Shown here: in pieces, positions 1 through 7,616 of the stretch
How the letters are laid out: every line of letters starts with the position of its first letter
Numbering within the stretch: position 1 is the stretch's first letter
Program-made: the position numbers and the translations under genes
From: Limnobaculum allomyrinae
GTDB taxonomy: Bacteria; Pseudomonadota; Gammaproteobacteria; Enterobacterales; Enterobacteriaceae
Length of the DNA stretch: 61,348 nt
Assembly (NCBI RefSeq): GCF_016649425.1
Contig: NZ_JADRCR010000015.1
Coordinates: 1-61,348, forward strand
Direction: 5' to 3'
Notes under the pieces: model-generated
Seen by the model: only the letters and a program-made list of their open reading frames with translations
Database searches by the model: none
What the model was told of the DNA's origin: nothing

Positions 1-97
1 TGGTACTGTTGGGATTCGCTTCGGCAGCGGCAATGGCTGCACGAAGACCGCCACCACCTGCTCCGATGATAGCAATGTCTGCGTTAAAGGTTTGCAC
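1..97 (-). CDS. frdA: Fumarate reductase flavoprotein subunit, N-terminal fragment (cut by window edge)
   Basis: The first 32 codons of FrdA, the FAD-carrying catalytic subunit of the membrane-associated quinol:fumarate reductase used in anaerobic respiration. The reading starts with GTG at 95-97, preceded by a strong GGAGGA site. The peptide begins VQTFNADIAIIGAGG, the same start, including GTG, as I recall for E. coli frdA, and the dinucleotide-binding glycine motif GAGGGGLRAA follows at once. The fifth residue of that motif is Gly where E. coli has Ala. The rest of the gene, and presumably frdBCD, lies to the left of the window. Identification is firm although only a fragment is present. 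Confidence 0.93.
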   Translation of the reverse strand, partial: MQTFNADIAIIGAGGGGLRAAIAAAEANPNST

Positions 98-327
98 TGC
101 ATTCCTCCAAATGTTCCAGTTTAGTGGATGGGTTAAAGTTTTCTTATTGTGTGTGTAACAACAGATTTATTATATGAACCGGCATATTATAGCCGAGCTG
201 GCGAGCTTAATATGGCATTTGCATCACTCTTTTGTTGTATGAGTGACAAAATATTTGTGCATTTGCCATATTAAGTATGTGCTTTATTATTTTAATTGAT
301 TTAATTTCAAACGGGATATTTAGGTGG
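98..327 (-). promoter_or_regulatory. frdA promoter region with large inverted repeat
   Basis: Leftward control region of frdA. Reading the minus strand, a TATAAT -10 element lies at 186-191. No good -35 is present, as expected for an activator-dependent promoter. A degenerate FNR-like site (GTGAT-N4-ATGCC on the minus strand, 214-227) is centred 32 bp from the -10 centre, close to class II spacing; only its first half is convincing. An 18-bp inverted repeat with 16 matching positions (206-223 and 258-275, CTTAATATGGCAwwTGCA) brackets the upstream part. FNR control of frd is established in E. coli; the site assignment here is inference. Confidence 0.5.
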
Positions 328-1046
328 TTACCATAAACCTAATACTTTCCACCACATTGATCCTACCCCAATCCAGATAATTAAATTTACTACTGAGAAC
401 AAAAATCCTATTTTCCACCAGGTACTAAGGTCAACATATCCGGCACCATAATAGATAGGGCCCGGTGCTCCGCCATAGCGGTCAGGAACATGGCGCAAAC
501 CACGGATTCCGTCTGGTAAATAACTTGCAGGAAATAGGCACCGGCTTTACGGCTGGTTGGCCCAGGTTCGGAATCCAGCGCAGAAGCAAGGCTACGAGCG
601 ATTGGAAAGATAATTCCTCCAGCTCGTGCCGCACTGGATGGCGTTGCCGGAGCCAGAATCAGATCGCTTAATGCCAGCGCATAGCCCACTTTTAAGGTGC
701 TGTCGCCGATGGCTTTGAGGATCATGTAGGCAATACGGCGGCCTAATCCAGTTTTGATAAATCCTCTGGCAAACAGAAATGCAGCAACAATCAGCCAGAT
801 AGCCCCGGAACTAAAACCTGATAAGGCTTCAGAGAGCTTTAGCGTATCGGTTAGTACAATTGCTGTGATACCAATAAAGGCAACTGCACCAACCGGCACG
901 GGTTGAAGAATGAATCCAATGATGATGGCAACCATTAAGGCAAACAGATGCCACGCCTGAGGTGTTAATCCTTCTGGTACCGGAATAAACCAGATAGCTA
1001 TCCCAATCAGAATTGTCACCAGCCCTTTTATTAAGTTATTGGACAT
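328..1046 (-). pseudogene. DASS-family anion:Na+ symporter, destroyed by internal frameshifting deletion
   Basis: The start at 1046 opens a protein with the usual N-terminal half of divalent anion:sodium symporters (CitT/TtdT type). It has several hydrophobic helices and the substrate motif APATPSSAARAGG near residue 135. After residue 192 (TAMA) the frame runs into TAG at 408. The genuine C-terminus of the same family is present in another frame: from about position 475 down to the TAA at 328-330 it reads YGGAPGPIYYGAGYVDL, then a last membrane segment ending WWKVLGLW. About 235 central residues are missing compared with a normal length near 475. TATGGCGG at 470-477 can be read in both frames and marks the junction. 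It lies downstream of the lyase gene, so it was probably that enzyme's substrate importer. It cannot make a working carrier. Confidence 0.88.
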
Positions 1047-1171
1047 ATGACCTCCATGCAGGGGGTATTACTGACCATACAGATAAAATAATTGTTTGAT
1101 CTCTATTGGTTTTTTTATCTGTTTTCTGGCGCAATAATAGCCACCCCGCTTATTGTTATTTTTGTTCAGGT

Positions 1172-1190
1172 ATTGGTATGGGATACCAAT
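1172..1190. repeat. Perfect hairpin between lyase and permease genes
   Basis: ATTGGTAT-GGG-ATACCAAT is an 8-bp perfect inverted repeat with a 3-base loop in the 178-bp gap between the lyase stop and the permease start. It has no T-run on either side, so it is not a standard terminator. It could be an mRNA processing or stability element, or a protein-binding palindrome. Confidence 0.4.
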
Positions 1191-1224
1191 GACAGAAGCC
1201 GAAGTTAGCTTTTGTTCCTATGCA

Positions 1225-2577
1225 TTACTTCACCGCCGGGCGTTTAGCTAATACGCGGTCGACAAAGGTGGTTGCCAGTCCGATGTAGTTATGTGGATTA
1301 AGCATTTGCTTGATTTCATCGGTGGTGAAATGCTGCATGACTTCCGGATGGGCGAGCAGGGCATCCTGCATGGCAATGTCTTTTTCGAAGGCATCCATAC
1401 AGATGGTGTAGACAATTTCATGGGCGGTTAAACGGCCCATTTTAGCGCCCAGATGCATCATTACTGATTCTGATAGCATCAGACCTTTCAGGCAGTTAAG
1501 GTTCTTCTCCATTTTTTCCGGATAGACCATCAGGTTCTCCAGAATATCTACGCTCTTTTCTAATGCGGCATCCAGCAGATGACAGGCTCTTTGTACGAAA
1601 TCCCATTCGGCGATTTCGCAGCTCCAGTCACGCTCGTTTTCACAGTTCATGGCTTCAACCGCCAATGGTGCCAGTGCGCGTACGCTGCGGGTCAGTGCGA
1701 TAACGTTTTCACAAACCTGTGGATTACGCTTATGTGGCATGGTGCTGCTGCCCACTTTTCCCATAAAGAAGGGCTCTTCCAGTTCGCCAATTTCGGTACG
1801 TTGTAAGGTAAGAACTTCACGGGTGACTTTACCGATGGTGCCGGCCACTAATGCCAGTACGTTGATAAATTCGGCAATGTTATCCCGTGCTGAGTGCCAG
1901 GCGATATCCGGTGCATTTAGCTTCAGCTCTTTCATCATTAATTCTTGTACTTTAAGCCCTTCAGTTTCTAAAGACGCCAGCGTACCCACTGCACCGGAAA
2001 ACTGACCAACAAACAGGCGTGGCGTGATTTCATTCAGGCGAGTAACGTGGCGAGAGAACTCCGATGCCCAAACGGCGGCTTTAAAGCCCATGGTGATTGG
2101 GAGTGCGTGTTGCACGTGGGTGCGGCCTGCCATCACCACATGCTTATATTTTTCCGCCAGTACATAGCAGGCCGATTCACACTGTTGTACTTTTTTTAGC
2201 AGTACCGCATGGGCTTCACGAATTTGCAGAACCAGACCGGTATCCACGATATCCTGACTGGTCGCTCCCCAGTGCACGAATTCCCCGGCGTTATTATCCA
2301 GAACGTTTTTAAACGCTTTTAGCAACGGAACAATGGTGATTGAGCTTTTATAGAATTCACCAATGGAAGCAATATCCAGCAGATCAGCATTGGCTTTACT
2401 GCAAATTTCTTTCATGGCTTCTTGTGGGATAATACCCAACGTACCTTCTGCTTTAGCCAGTGCCGCTTCGGTATCCAGCCATTTCTGAACCAGATTCTTA
2501 TCGCTGAAAATAGTACGCATCTCTTGAGTGCTGAAAAGAGGGCCAAAAACCTGACTATCGATAACGGTAGAGTTCAT
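1225..2577 (-). CDS. Fumarase/aspartase superfamily lyase (adenylosuccinate lyase / CMLE-like), substrate unknown
   Basis: A 450-residue cytoplasmic enzyme of the aspartase/fumarase superfamily, presumably a homotetramer. The three conserved regions are visible: WGATSQDIVDTG near residue 103, GRTHVQHALPITMG near 150 with the catalytic His, and the mobile loop GSSTMPHKRNP near 277 carrying the catalytic Ser. The C-terminal helical region resembles the ADSL_C/CMLE type more than fumarase. Members remove an N- or O-substituent from a succinyl group and release fumarate; muconate cycloisomerases are the exception. It is unlikely to be purB because the context is wrong: a transporter downstream, a LacI regulator upstream and palindromic operators at its promoter. 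I infer a catabolic lyase acting on an imported succinyl or aspartyl compound. The substrate cannot be named from sequence. Confidence 0.85.
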   Translation of the reverse strand: MNSTVIDSQVFGPLFSTQEMRTIFSDKNLVQKWLDTEAALAKAEGTLGIIPQEAMKEICSKANADLLDIASIGEFYKSSITIVPLLKAFKNVLDNNAGEFVHWGATSQDIVDTGLVLQIREAHAVLLKKVQQCESACYVLAEKYKHVVMAGRTHVQHALPITMGFKAAVWASEFSRHVTRLNEITPRLFVGQFSGAVGTLASLETEGLKVQELMMKELKLNAPDIAWHSARDNIAEFINVLALVAGTIGKVTREVLTLQRTEIGELEEPFFMGKVGSSTMPHKRNPQVCENVIALTRSVRALAPLAVEAMNCENERDWSCEIAEWDFVQRACHLLDAALEKSVDILENLMVYPEKMEKNLNCLKGLMLSESVMMHLGAKMGRLTAHEIVYTICMDAFEKDIAMQDALLAHPEVMQHFTTDEIKQMLNPHNYIGLATTFVDRVLAKRPAVK

Positions 2578-2588
2578 ATTTTATCTCC

Positions 2589-2604
2589 AGTTTAACGTTA
2601 AACT
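2589..2604. promoter_or_regulatory. LacI-type operator O1
   Basis: AGTTTAACGTTAAACT is a perfect 16-bp palindrome with a central CG, the hallmark of LacI/GalR-family operators. It lies 12 bp upstream of the lyase start, where a bound repressor would block transcription or initiation. A near-identical copy is 122 bp away, and the divergent LacI-type gene is the obvious source of the protein. Confidence 0.8.
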
Positions 2605-2710
2605 AAAAAGGGAAAAATAATCAGGAAGTAGGTCATCAGCATTTTAGAACTCGGCTTATAAGGCTCAAGCCGACACTGTGATACCCATTCCTGAGTAGTT
2701 TGTTAAATTC

Positions 2711-2726
2711 ACTTTAACGTTAAACT
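2711..2726. promoter_or_regulatory. LacI-type operator O2
   Basis: ACTTTAACGTTAAACT matches operator O1 at 15 of 16 positions and keeps the perfect 12-bp core TTTAACGTTAAA with central CG. The two centres are about 122 bp apart, roughly 11.6 helical turns, a distance at which looping is possible. A weaker relative, GGTTAACGTAATT, occurs near 2848, closer to the regulator gene, and might serve autoregulation. The remainder of 2578-2909 is AT-rich and should contain both divergent promoters, but I cannot assign their boxes with confidence. Confidence 0.78.
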
Positions 2727-2909
2727 TGTGTGTAAATTATTTCCATACAAAAATTGTGGTTTGTGAGCTGAGTTACAAATAAAAAATTTTAATCTTATAA
2801 AACAATATGTTGTAAAATGATTAAATTATGCGTGTGACGGATGAAGCGGTTAACGTAATTCCGTATACTGTTTTCCCGGTTAAATTGTGATTTTTGTTAA
2901 AGGTTGGAC

Positions 2910-3959
2910 ATGAGCGAAAAGCGTAGCAGTCGAATTACGGTTAAAGACATAGCAAAGATTGTCGGAGTATCGGCTACCGCTGTTTCAATGGCCTTAAATA
3001 ATCGGGGAGCGTTAACCGATAGCCGCAGGGAAGAGATTAAAAGAGTCGCGTCTGAATTAGGTTATGTGCCAAATGCCGGTGCGCGTTCTTTACGTGGCAG
3101 CCACACATGCTCATTCGGTGTGGTGATTAACTATTTTAATAACCCATTCTTCCATGATTTTTTTATGGGTCTGGAAGATGTGACCAATAAGATCGATTTC
3201 TCTTACTGGGTTTCTCAAACCTGGGACGATCTGGAACAAGAACAGAAGCAGGTAAGAAAGCTGGCGCAACTCGGTGTGGATGGGTTGATTGTACTTCCTT
3301 GTTCTAAAGAGATTTCTCACCTGACAGAGATGACCTCCCGTTTCAATATTCCTTTGGTGTTAATCAGTCACTCTTTGGAGCAACTTTTCCCGGCGGTAGT
3401 GGCGGATAACATTGTTGGAGCGAGAATGGCAACCGAGCATTTATTGTCGCTGAAAGGTCGACCTGTATTGCACATTGCCGGGCCAGTAGAGGCTAAGTCA
3501 GGTATTCAGGAGCGATATCAGGGCTATTGCCAGGCAATGGCAGCAGCAGATCCTGATTTTGATGCGCAGCGCAGTGTATTTTATGTTGAGCGATTACGTG
3601 CTGAAGATGGTTATGAAATAATGTCGGAAATTTTGAAATATTATTCATTACCATTGTCACTATTTGTGGTGAATGATGAAACTGCTTTAGGAGTGTTGAA
3701 TTATTGCCATAATAATAATTTAAGAGTGCCTGAAGATATTTCAGTTGTTGGTTTTTCTGATATTGATTTATTGGAGAGTTTGAATATTTCTCTATCTACA
3801 GTGGCTATTCCCCGCCGCGAAATGGGGCAATATGCAGCACATAAATTATTATCAAAAATAGATTTCCCTCATCAAAATAAACCATATTTGAGGGATAATG
3901 AAATAATAACTACGCTACCTGTTTCATTGATTATCAGAGATTCTTCTCGTATCAGATAA
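2910..3959 (+). CDS. LacI/GalR-family transcriptional regulator
   Basis: A 349-residue DNA-binding regulator. Residues 9-55 form the LacI helix-turn-helix (ITVKDIAKIVGVSATAVSMAL) followed by the hinge motif GYVPNAGARSLRG. A periplasmic-binding-protein-like sensor domain follows, with typical phrases such as VVGFSDIDLLE. I start at ATG 2910 because AAAGG at 2899-2903 is then 6 bases away; the TTG at 2904 would leave no spacing. It is divergent from the lyase/permease pair and is almost certainly their regulator, acting at the two TTTAACGTTAAA operators. The sensor domain should bind the pathway substrate or a breakdown product. From about 3600 to the end the gene is clearly more AT-rich than its first half. 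Confidence 0.9.
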   Translation: MSEKRSSRITVKDIAKIVGVSATAVSMALNNRGALTDSRREEIKRVASELGYVPNAGARSLRGSHTCSFGVVINYFNNPFFHDFFMGLEDVTNKIDFSYWVSQTWDDLEQEQKQVRKLAQLGVDGLIVLPCSKEISHLTEMTSRFNIPLVLISHSLEQLFPAVVADNIVGARMATEHLLSLKGRPVLHIAGPVEAKSGIQERYQGYCQAMAAADPDFDAQRSVFYVERLRAEDGYEIMSEILKYYSLPLSLFVVNDETALGVLNYCHNNNLRVPEDISVVGFSDIDLLESLNISLSTVAIPRREMGQYAAHKLLSKIDFPHQNKPYLRDNEIITTLPVSLIIRDSSRIR

Positions 3960-4064
3960 TATTATTATTTGTGGAATGATTCTTATTTGAAAATTAATTA
4001 TTTTATTGATTTTAAAGTATATTTATATTTTGTTACGTATTGGTTTTTTCTATTCTGATCCCCC

Positions 4065-4078
4065 CTGATCAATATCAA
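4065..4078. promoter_or_regulatory. Upstream FNR-like box
   Basis: CTGAT-CAAT-ATCAA matches the FNR consensus TTGAT-N4-ATCAA at nine of ten defined positions. It is about 182 bp upstream of the second box, too far for a standard class II role, so it may be an auxiliary site or serve a promoter that I cannot see. Confidence 0.5.
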
Positions 4079-4239
4079 AAATTTTGAATATCGTCCTCAG
4101 TATAATCAAATGTGGTTATATAAAATAAGTTAATGTTACCAATTATTAATTCATTGTTAATTTTATGTTCACGGCATGCATTTGCTGAATCGTTTTTAGT
4201 CACATATCAATGAAAAATTGGATCTATGTTCCACGGTGT

Positions 4240-4253
4240 TTGATAAAGATCAA
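4240..4253 (+). promoter_or_regulatory. Perfect FNR box of the hybO promoter
   Basis: TTGAT-AAAG-ATCAA is an exact FNR consensus. Its centre (4246.5) is 31 bp upstream of the centre of the -10-like TAACAT at 4275-4280. This is the class II geometry in which FNR sits near -41.5 and replaces the -35 contact, giving a start near 4288. Anaerobic induction of the whole hyb-hyp operon is therefore expected. Confidence 0.82.
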
Positions 4254-4340
4254 ACGAGGTTTGTTTCATAGGCCTAACATTTGTCCACTAAATTCGTATA
4301 AATGAACAATGTCGTTAGTCACCGTAAAGGAATAATTATA

Positions 4341-5459
4341 ATGATAGAAGACAACCCTCTTCTTCCTTCCCACGGTATTAATCGCCGTGATTTTATGAAG
4401 CTGTGTACAGCTCTGGCCGCTACTATGGGCCTGAGTGCTAATGCAGCCGCTGAAATTGCGGAATCGGTTAGTAACCCTCAGCGCCCACCTGTTATCTGGA
4501 TCGGGGCGCAAGAGTGTACGGGATGTACGGAATCGTTGCTGCGTGCGACTCACCCTACCGTTGAGAACCTGATACTGGAAACCATTTCACTTGAGTATCA
4601 TGAAGTGCTTTCCGCGGCTTTCGGTCATCAGGTTGAAGAAAACAAGCACAATGCCATTGAGAAATATAAAGGCCAGTATGTACTGGTCGTTGATGGTTCT
4701 ATTCCATTAAAAGATAATGGCATCTACTGTATGGTGGCTGGTGAACCAATTATCGACCATATTCGCAAAGCGGCTGAACATGCTGCGGCGATTATTGCGA
4801 TTGGTTCATGTGCGGCATGGGGTGGTGTAGCGGCGGCTGGTGTTAACCCGACAGGCGCAGTTGGCCTGCAGGAAATTCTCCCTGGTAAAACCGTCATTAA
4901 TATTCCTGGTTGTCCACCAAACCCACATAACTTCCTGGCAACTGTTGCTCATATCATTACTTTTGGTAAAGCACCAAAACTGGATGCTAAAAACCGTCCT
5001 ACTTTTGCCTATGGTCGTCTGATTCACGAACATTGCGAACGCCGTCCACATTTCGATGCTGGCCGCTTTGCGAAAGAGTTTGGTGATGATGGTCACCGCG
5101 AAGGCTGGTGTCTGTATCATTTAGGTTGTAAAGGCCCTGAAACTTACGGTAACTGCTCAACGCTACAATTCTGTGATGTTGGTGGTGTATGGCCTGTTGC
5201 TATTGGTCACCCTTGTTATGGTTGTAACGAAGAAGGGGTTGGCTTCCATAAAGGAATCCATCAACTGGCCAGCGTTGAAAATCCAACGCCGCGCTATGCG
5301 AAACCAGATGTTGATAACCGTGAAGGTGGAAGCGTTTCACCAACGGCGGTTGGCCTGATTGGTGGTATAGCTGGTCTGGTTGCCGGGGTAAGCGTGATGG
5401 CGGTTCGTGAACTTGGACGTCAGCAAAAGAAAGACGATACTGACTCACGGGGAGAATAA
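4341..5459 (+). CDS. hybO: Hydrogenase-2 small subunit
   Basis: Electron-transfer subunit of the periplasm-facing uptake [NiFe]-hydrogenase-2; it carries three Fe-S clusters that pass electrons from HybC. The 372-residue protein starts at ATG 4341, with AAAGGA upstream, and matches E. coli HybO in length. An earlier in-frame ATG at 4302 lacks homology. The N-terminus has the twin-arginine motif NRRDFMKL. The Cys ligands start with [11 protein letters not shown], followed by motifs such as GCPPNPHN and [12 protein letters not shown]-terminal membrane anchor lies near residues 335-358. HybO and folded HybC are exported together through Tat. It is the first gene of the operon. Confidence 0.97.
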   Translation: MIEDNPLLPSHGINRRDFMKLCTALAATMGLSANAAAEIAESVSNPQRPPVIWIGAQECTGCTESLLRATHPTVENLILETISLEYHEVLSAAFGHQVEENKHNAIEKYKGQYVLVVDGSIPLKDNGIYCMVAGEPIIDHIRKAAEHAAAIIAIGSCAAWGGVAAAGVNPTGAVGLQEILPGKTVINIPGCPPNPHNFLATVAHIITFGKAPKLDAKNRPTFAYGRLIHEHCERRPHFDAGRFAKEFGDDGHREGWCLYHLGCKGPETYGNCSTLQFCDVGGVWPVAIGHPCYGCNEEGVGFHKGIHQLASVENPTPRYAKPDVDNREGGSVSPTAVGLIGGIAGLVAGVSVMAVRELGRQQKKDDTDSRGE

Positions 5460-5461
5460 CC

Positions 5462-6451
5462 GTGAATAGACGCAATTTCCTTAAAATAGCTTCAGGTGGT
5501 GCGCTGCTGGCGGGTGGTACGTCTACCTGTCTTGCGGCTGCTGAGAATAAACCACCTATTCCGGGTTCTCTGGGGATGTTATATGACTCAACGCTTTGCG
5601 TGGGCTGTCAGGCCTGTGTGACAAAGTGTCAGGACATTAACCATCCACAGCGTAATCCTGTCGGCAACCAAACCTGGTCAAACAACGATAAACTGTCCCC
5701 TTATACCAATAACATCATTCAGGTGTGGAGTAGCGGTACTGGTGAACACAAAGATCAGGAAGTAGACGGTTACGCCTACATCAAAAAGCAGTGTATGCAC
5801 TGTGTTGATCCAAACTGCGTTTCAGTTTGTCCGGTATCTGCGCTGAAGAAGGATCCGAAGACCGGTATCGTTCATTACGACGCTGATATTTGTACCGGCT
5901 GCCGTTACTGCATGGTGGGTTGCCCGTATAACATTCCTAAGTATGACTATAACAACCCATTTGGTGAGTTACACAAGTGTGAGCTGTGTAATCAGAAAGG
6001 TGTTGAACGTCTGGATAAAGGCGGTTTACCGGGTTGTGTGGAAGTTTGCCCTGCTGGTGCCGTGATTTTTGGTACGCGCGAAGAGCTGATGGCGGAAGCC
6101 AAGAAGCGCCTGGCGCTGAAAGCGGGTGATGAATATCACTATCCTCGCCAGACATTAACCAGTAACGACCCGTATATCCATACGGTTCCGAATTACTATC
6201 CTCATCTGTATGGTGAAAAAGAGGGGGGTGGTACTCAGGTGTTAGTGCTGACGGGTGTTCCTTTTAAAAACCTTGATTTACCAGAAGTTGCAGAGCTCTC
6301 TACCGGTGCACGTTCTGAAAATATTCAGCATACGGTTTATAAAGGCATGATGTTGCCGCTGGCCGTTTTAGCGGGCTTAACCGTGTTGGTTCGTCGTAAT
6401 ACTAAAAACGACCATCACGAAGAAGGAGATGATAATGAGCACACATCATAA
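5462..6451 (+). CDS. hybA: Hydrogenase-2 ferredoxin-type Fe-S subunit
   Basis: A 329-residue periplasmic electron carrier that links HybO to the membrane subunit HybB and the quinone pool. The N-terminus carries a twin-arginine signal (MNRRNFLK). Four cysteine groups for [4Fe-4S] clusters follow: [11 protein letters not shown] near residue 46, [14 protein letters not shown] near 116, [12 protein letters not shown] near 146, and CELC with CVEVCP near 175-200. A single C-terminal hydrophobic helix near 293-308 anchors the protein. The start is GTG, two bases after the hybO stop. The gene end overlaps hybB. Confidence 0.96.
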   Translation: MNRRNFLKIASGGALLAGGTSTCLAAAENKPPIPGSLGMLYDSTLCVGCQACVTKCQDINHPQRNPVGNQTWSNNDKLSPYTNNIIQVWSSGTGEHKDQEVDGYAYIKKQCMHCVDPNCVSVCPVSALKKDPKTGIVHYDADICTGCRYCMVGCPYNIPKYDYNNPFGELHKCELCNQKGVERLDKGGLPGCVEVCPAGAVIFGTREELMAEAKKRLALKAGDEYHYPRQTLTSNDPYIHTVPNYYPHLYGEKEGGGTQVLVLTGVPFKNLDLPEVAELSTGARSENIQHTVYKGMMLPLAVLAGLTVLVRRNTKNDHHEEGDDNEHTS

Positions 6452-7616
6452 GCCAACGCCGCTGGGCGGCAAACTCGTCAGCTGGCCGATTATCGTATTC
6501 GGGCCGTTGGTTGTGCTGTGCTTAATTTTTGTGGTTAAGCGTTTAGTCTTTGGACTGGGCTCGGTATCCGATCTGAACGGCGGTTATCCGTGGGGTATTT
6601 GGATCGCCTTTGACCTGTTAATCGGCACCGGTTTTGCCTGTGGTGGCTGGGCGTTAGCCTGGGCGGTATATGTCTTTAATAAAGGCGAATACCATCCTCT
6701 GGTTCGTCCTGCACTGTTAGCCAGTCTGTTTGGTTACTCTCTGGGTGGTCTGTCGATTACCATCGACGTAGGCCGTTACTGGAACTTACCGTACTTCTAC
6801 ATTCCGGGTTATTTCAACGTAAACTCGGTATTGTTTGAAACGGCGGTATGTATGACCATCTATATTGGCGTCATGGCGTTAGAGTTTGCACCGGCACTGT
6901 TTGAGCGCATGGGGTGGAAAGTCTCCCTGAAGCGCCTGAATAAAGCGATGTTCTTTATTATCGCGCTGGGTGCATTACTGCCAACCATGCACCAATCATC
7001 AATGGGTTCTCTGATGATTGCTGCAGGTCATAAAGTCCACCCAATTTGGCAAAGCTATGAAATGCTACCGCTTTACTCATTGCTGACCGCATTCATTATG
7101 GGATTCTCGATAGTGATATTCGAAGGATCGCTGGTGCAGGCAGGGCTGAGAGGTAAAGGGCAGGATGAGAAAGATATGTTCAGGAAGCTGATGGGTATCA
7201 TTAGCGTATTCCTGCTGCTCTTCCTGGTATTGCGTTTCGGTGAGCTGGTTTACAGAGATAAGCTGTCTTATATCTTTGCCGGTGACTTCTATGCACTGAT
7301 GTTCTGGATTGAAATCGCATTGCTGCTATTCCCACTGGTGGTCTTCCGTTTCCGTAAATGGGCTAACGATTCTCGTATGCTGTTTATCGGTGCCGTCAGT
7401 ATGCTGTTGGGTTGTGCTATGTGGCGTATGTCTTACTCCCTGGTAGCGTTTAATCCAGGTGGTGGTTACCACTATTTCCCAACCTGGGAAGAACTGTTAA
7501 TTTCAATTGGCTTTGTGAGTATCGAGATATGTGCCTATATCTTGCTGATTCGTCTACTGCCGATTATTCCTTCTTTAAAAAATCTTCATAAGAATCAAGA
7601 GGCTAGTAAAGCATGA
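6435..7616 (+). CDS. hybB: Hydrogenase-2 integral membrane subunit
   Basis: A NrfD/PsrC-type membrane protein of 393 residues with about ten transmembrane helices. It hands electrons from HybA to menaquinone. I take ATG 6435 ([13 protein letters not shown]) rather than ATG 6429, because AAGGAG at 6423-6428 then has a 6-base gap and the length fits E. coli HybB (392). The conserved stretch [15 protein letters not shown] follows the first helix. The gene overlaps the end of hybA by 17 bases and the start of hybC by 4 (ATGA), so translation is probably coupled. Confidence 0.96.
   Translation: MSTHHKPTPLGGKLVSWPIIVFGPLVVLCLIFVVKRLVFGLGSVSDLNGGYPWGIWIAFDLLIGTGFACGGWALAWAVYVFNKGEYHPLVRPALLASLFGYSLGGLSITIDVGRYWNLPYFYIPGYFNVNSVLFETAVCMTIYIGVMALEFAPALFERMGWKVSLKRLNKAMFFIIALGALLPTMHQSSMGSLMIAAGHKVHPIWQSYEMLPLYSLLTAFIMGFSIVIFEGSLVQAGLRGKGQDEKDMFRKLMGIISVFLLLFLVLRFGELVYRDKLSYIFAGDFYALMFWIEIALLLFPLVVFRFRKWANDSRMLFIGAVSMLLGCAMWRMSYSLVAFNPGGGYHYFPTWEELLISIGFVSIEICAYILLIRLLPIIPSLKNLHKNQEASKA

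Larger units (their letters stand above)
3960..4340 (+). promoter_or_regulatory. hyb operon control region
   Basis: A 381-bp AT-rich gap between the LacI-type gene and hybO. It contains two FNR-type boxes (listed separately), a -10-like TAACAT at 4275-4280 and a Shine-Dalgarno AAAGGA at 4325-4330. I see no open reading frame and no convincing terminator for the regulator gene in it. Confidence 0.6.

Noticed and set aside
292..307. TTGAT...TTCAA near the permease pseudogene as an FNR box for frd
   Set aside because: The spacing is one base too long and one half is imperfect; it is also too far from the -10.
465..671. Small rightward frame inside the permease pseudogene
   Set aside because: It has no start signal or family resemblance and lies antisense to clear transporter codons.
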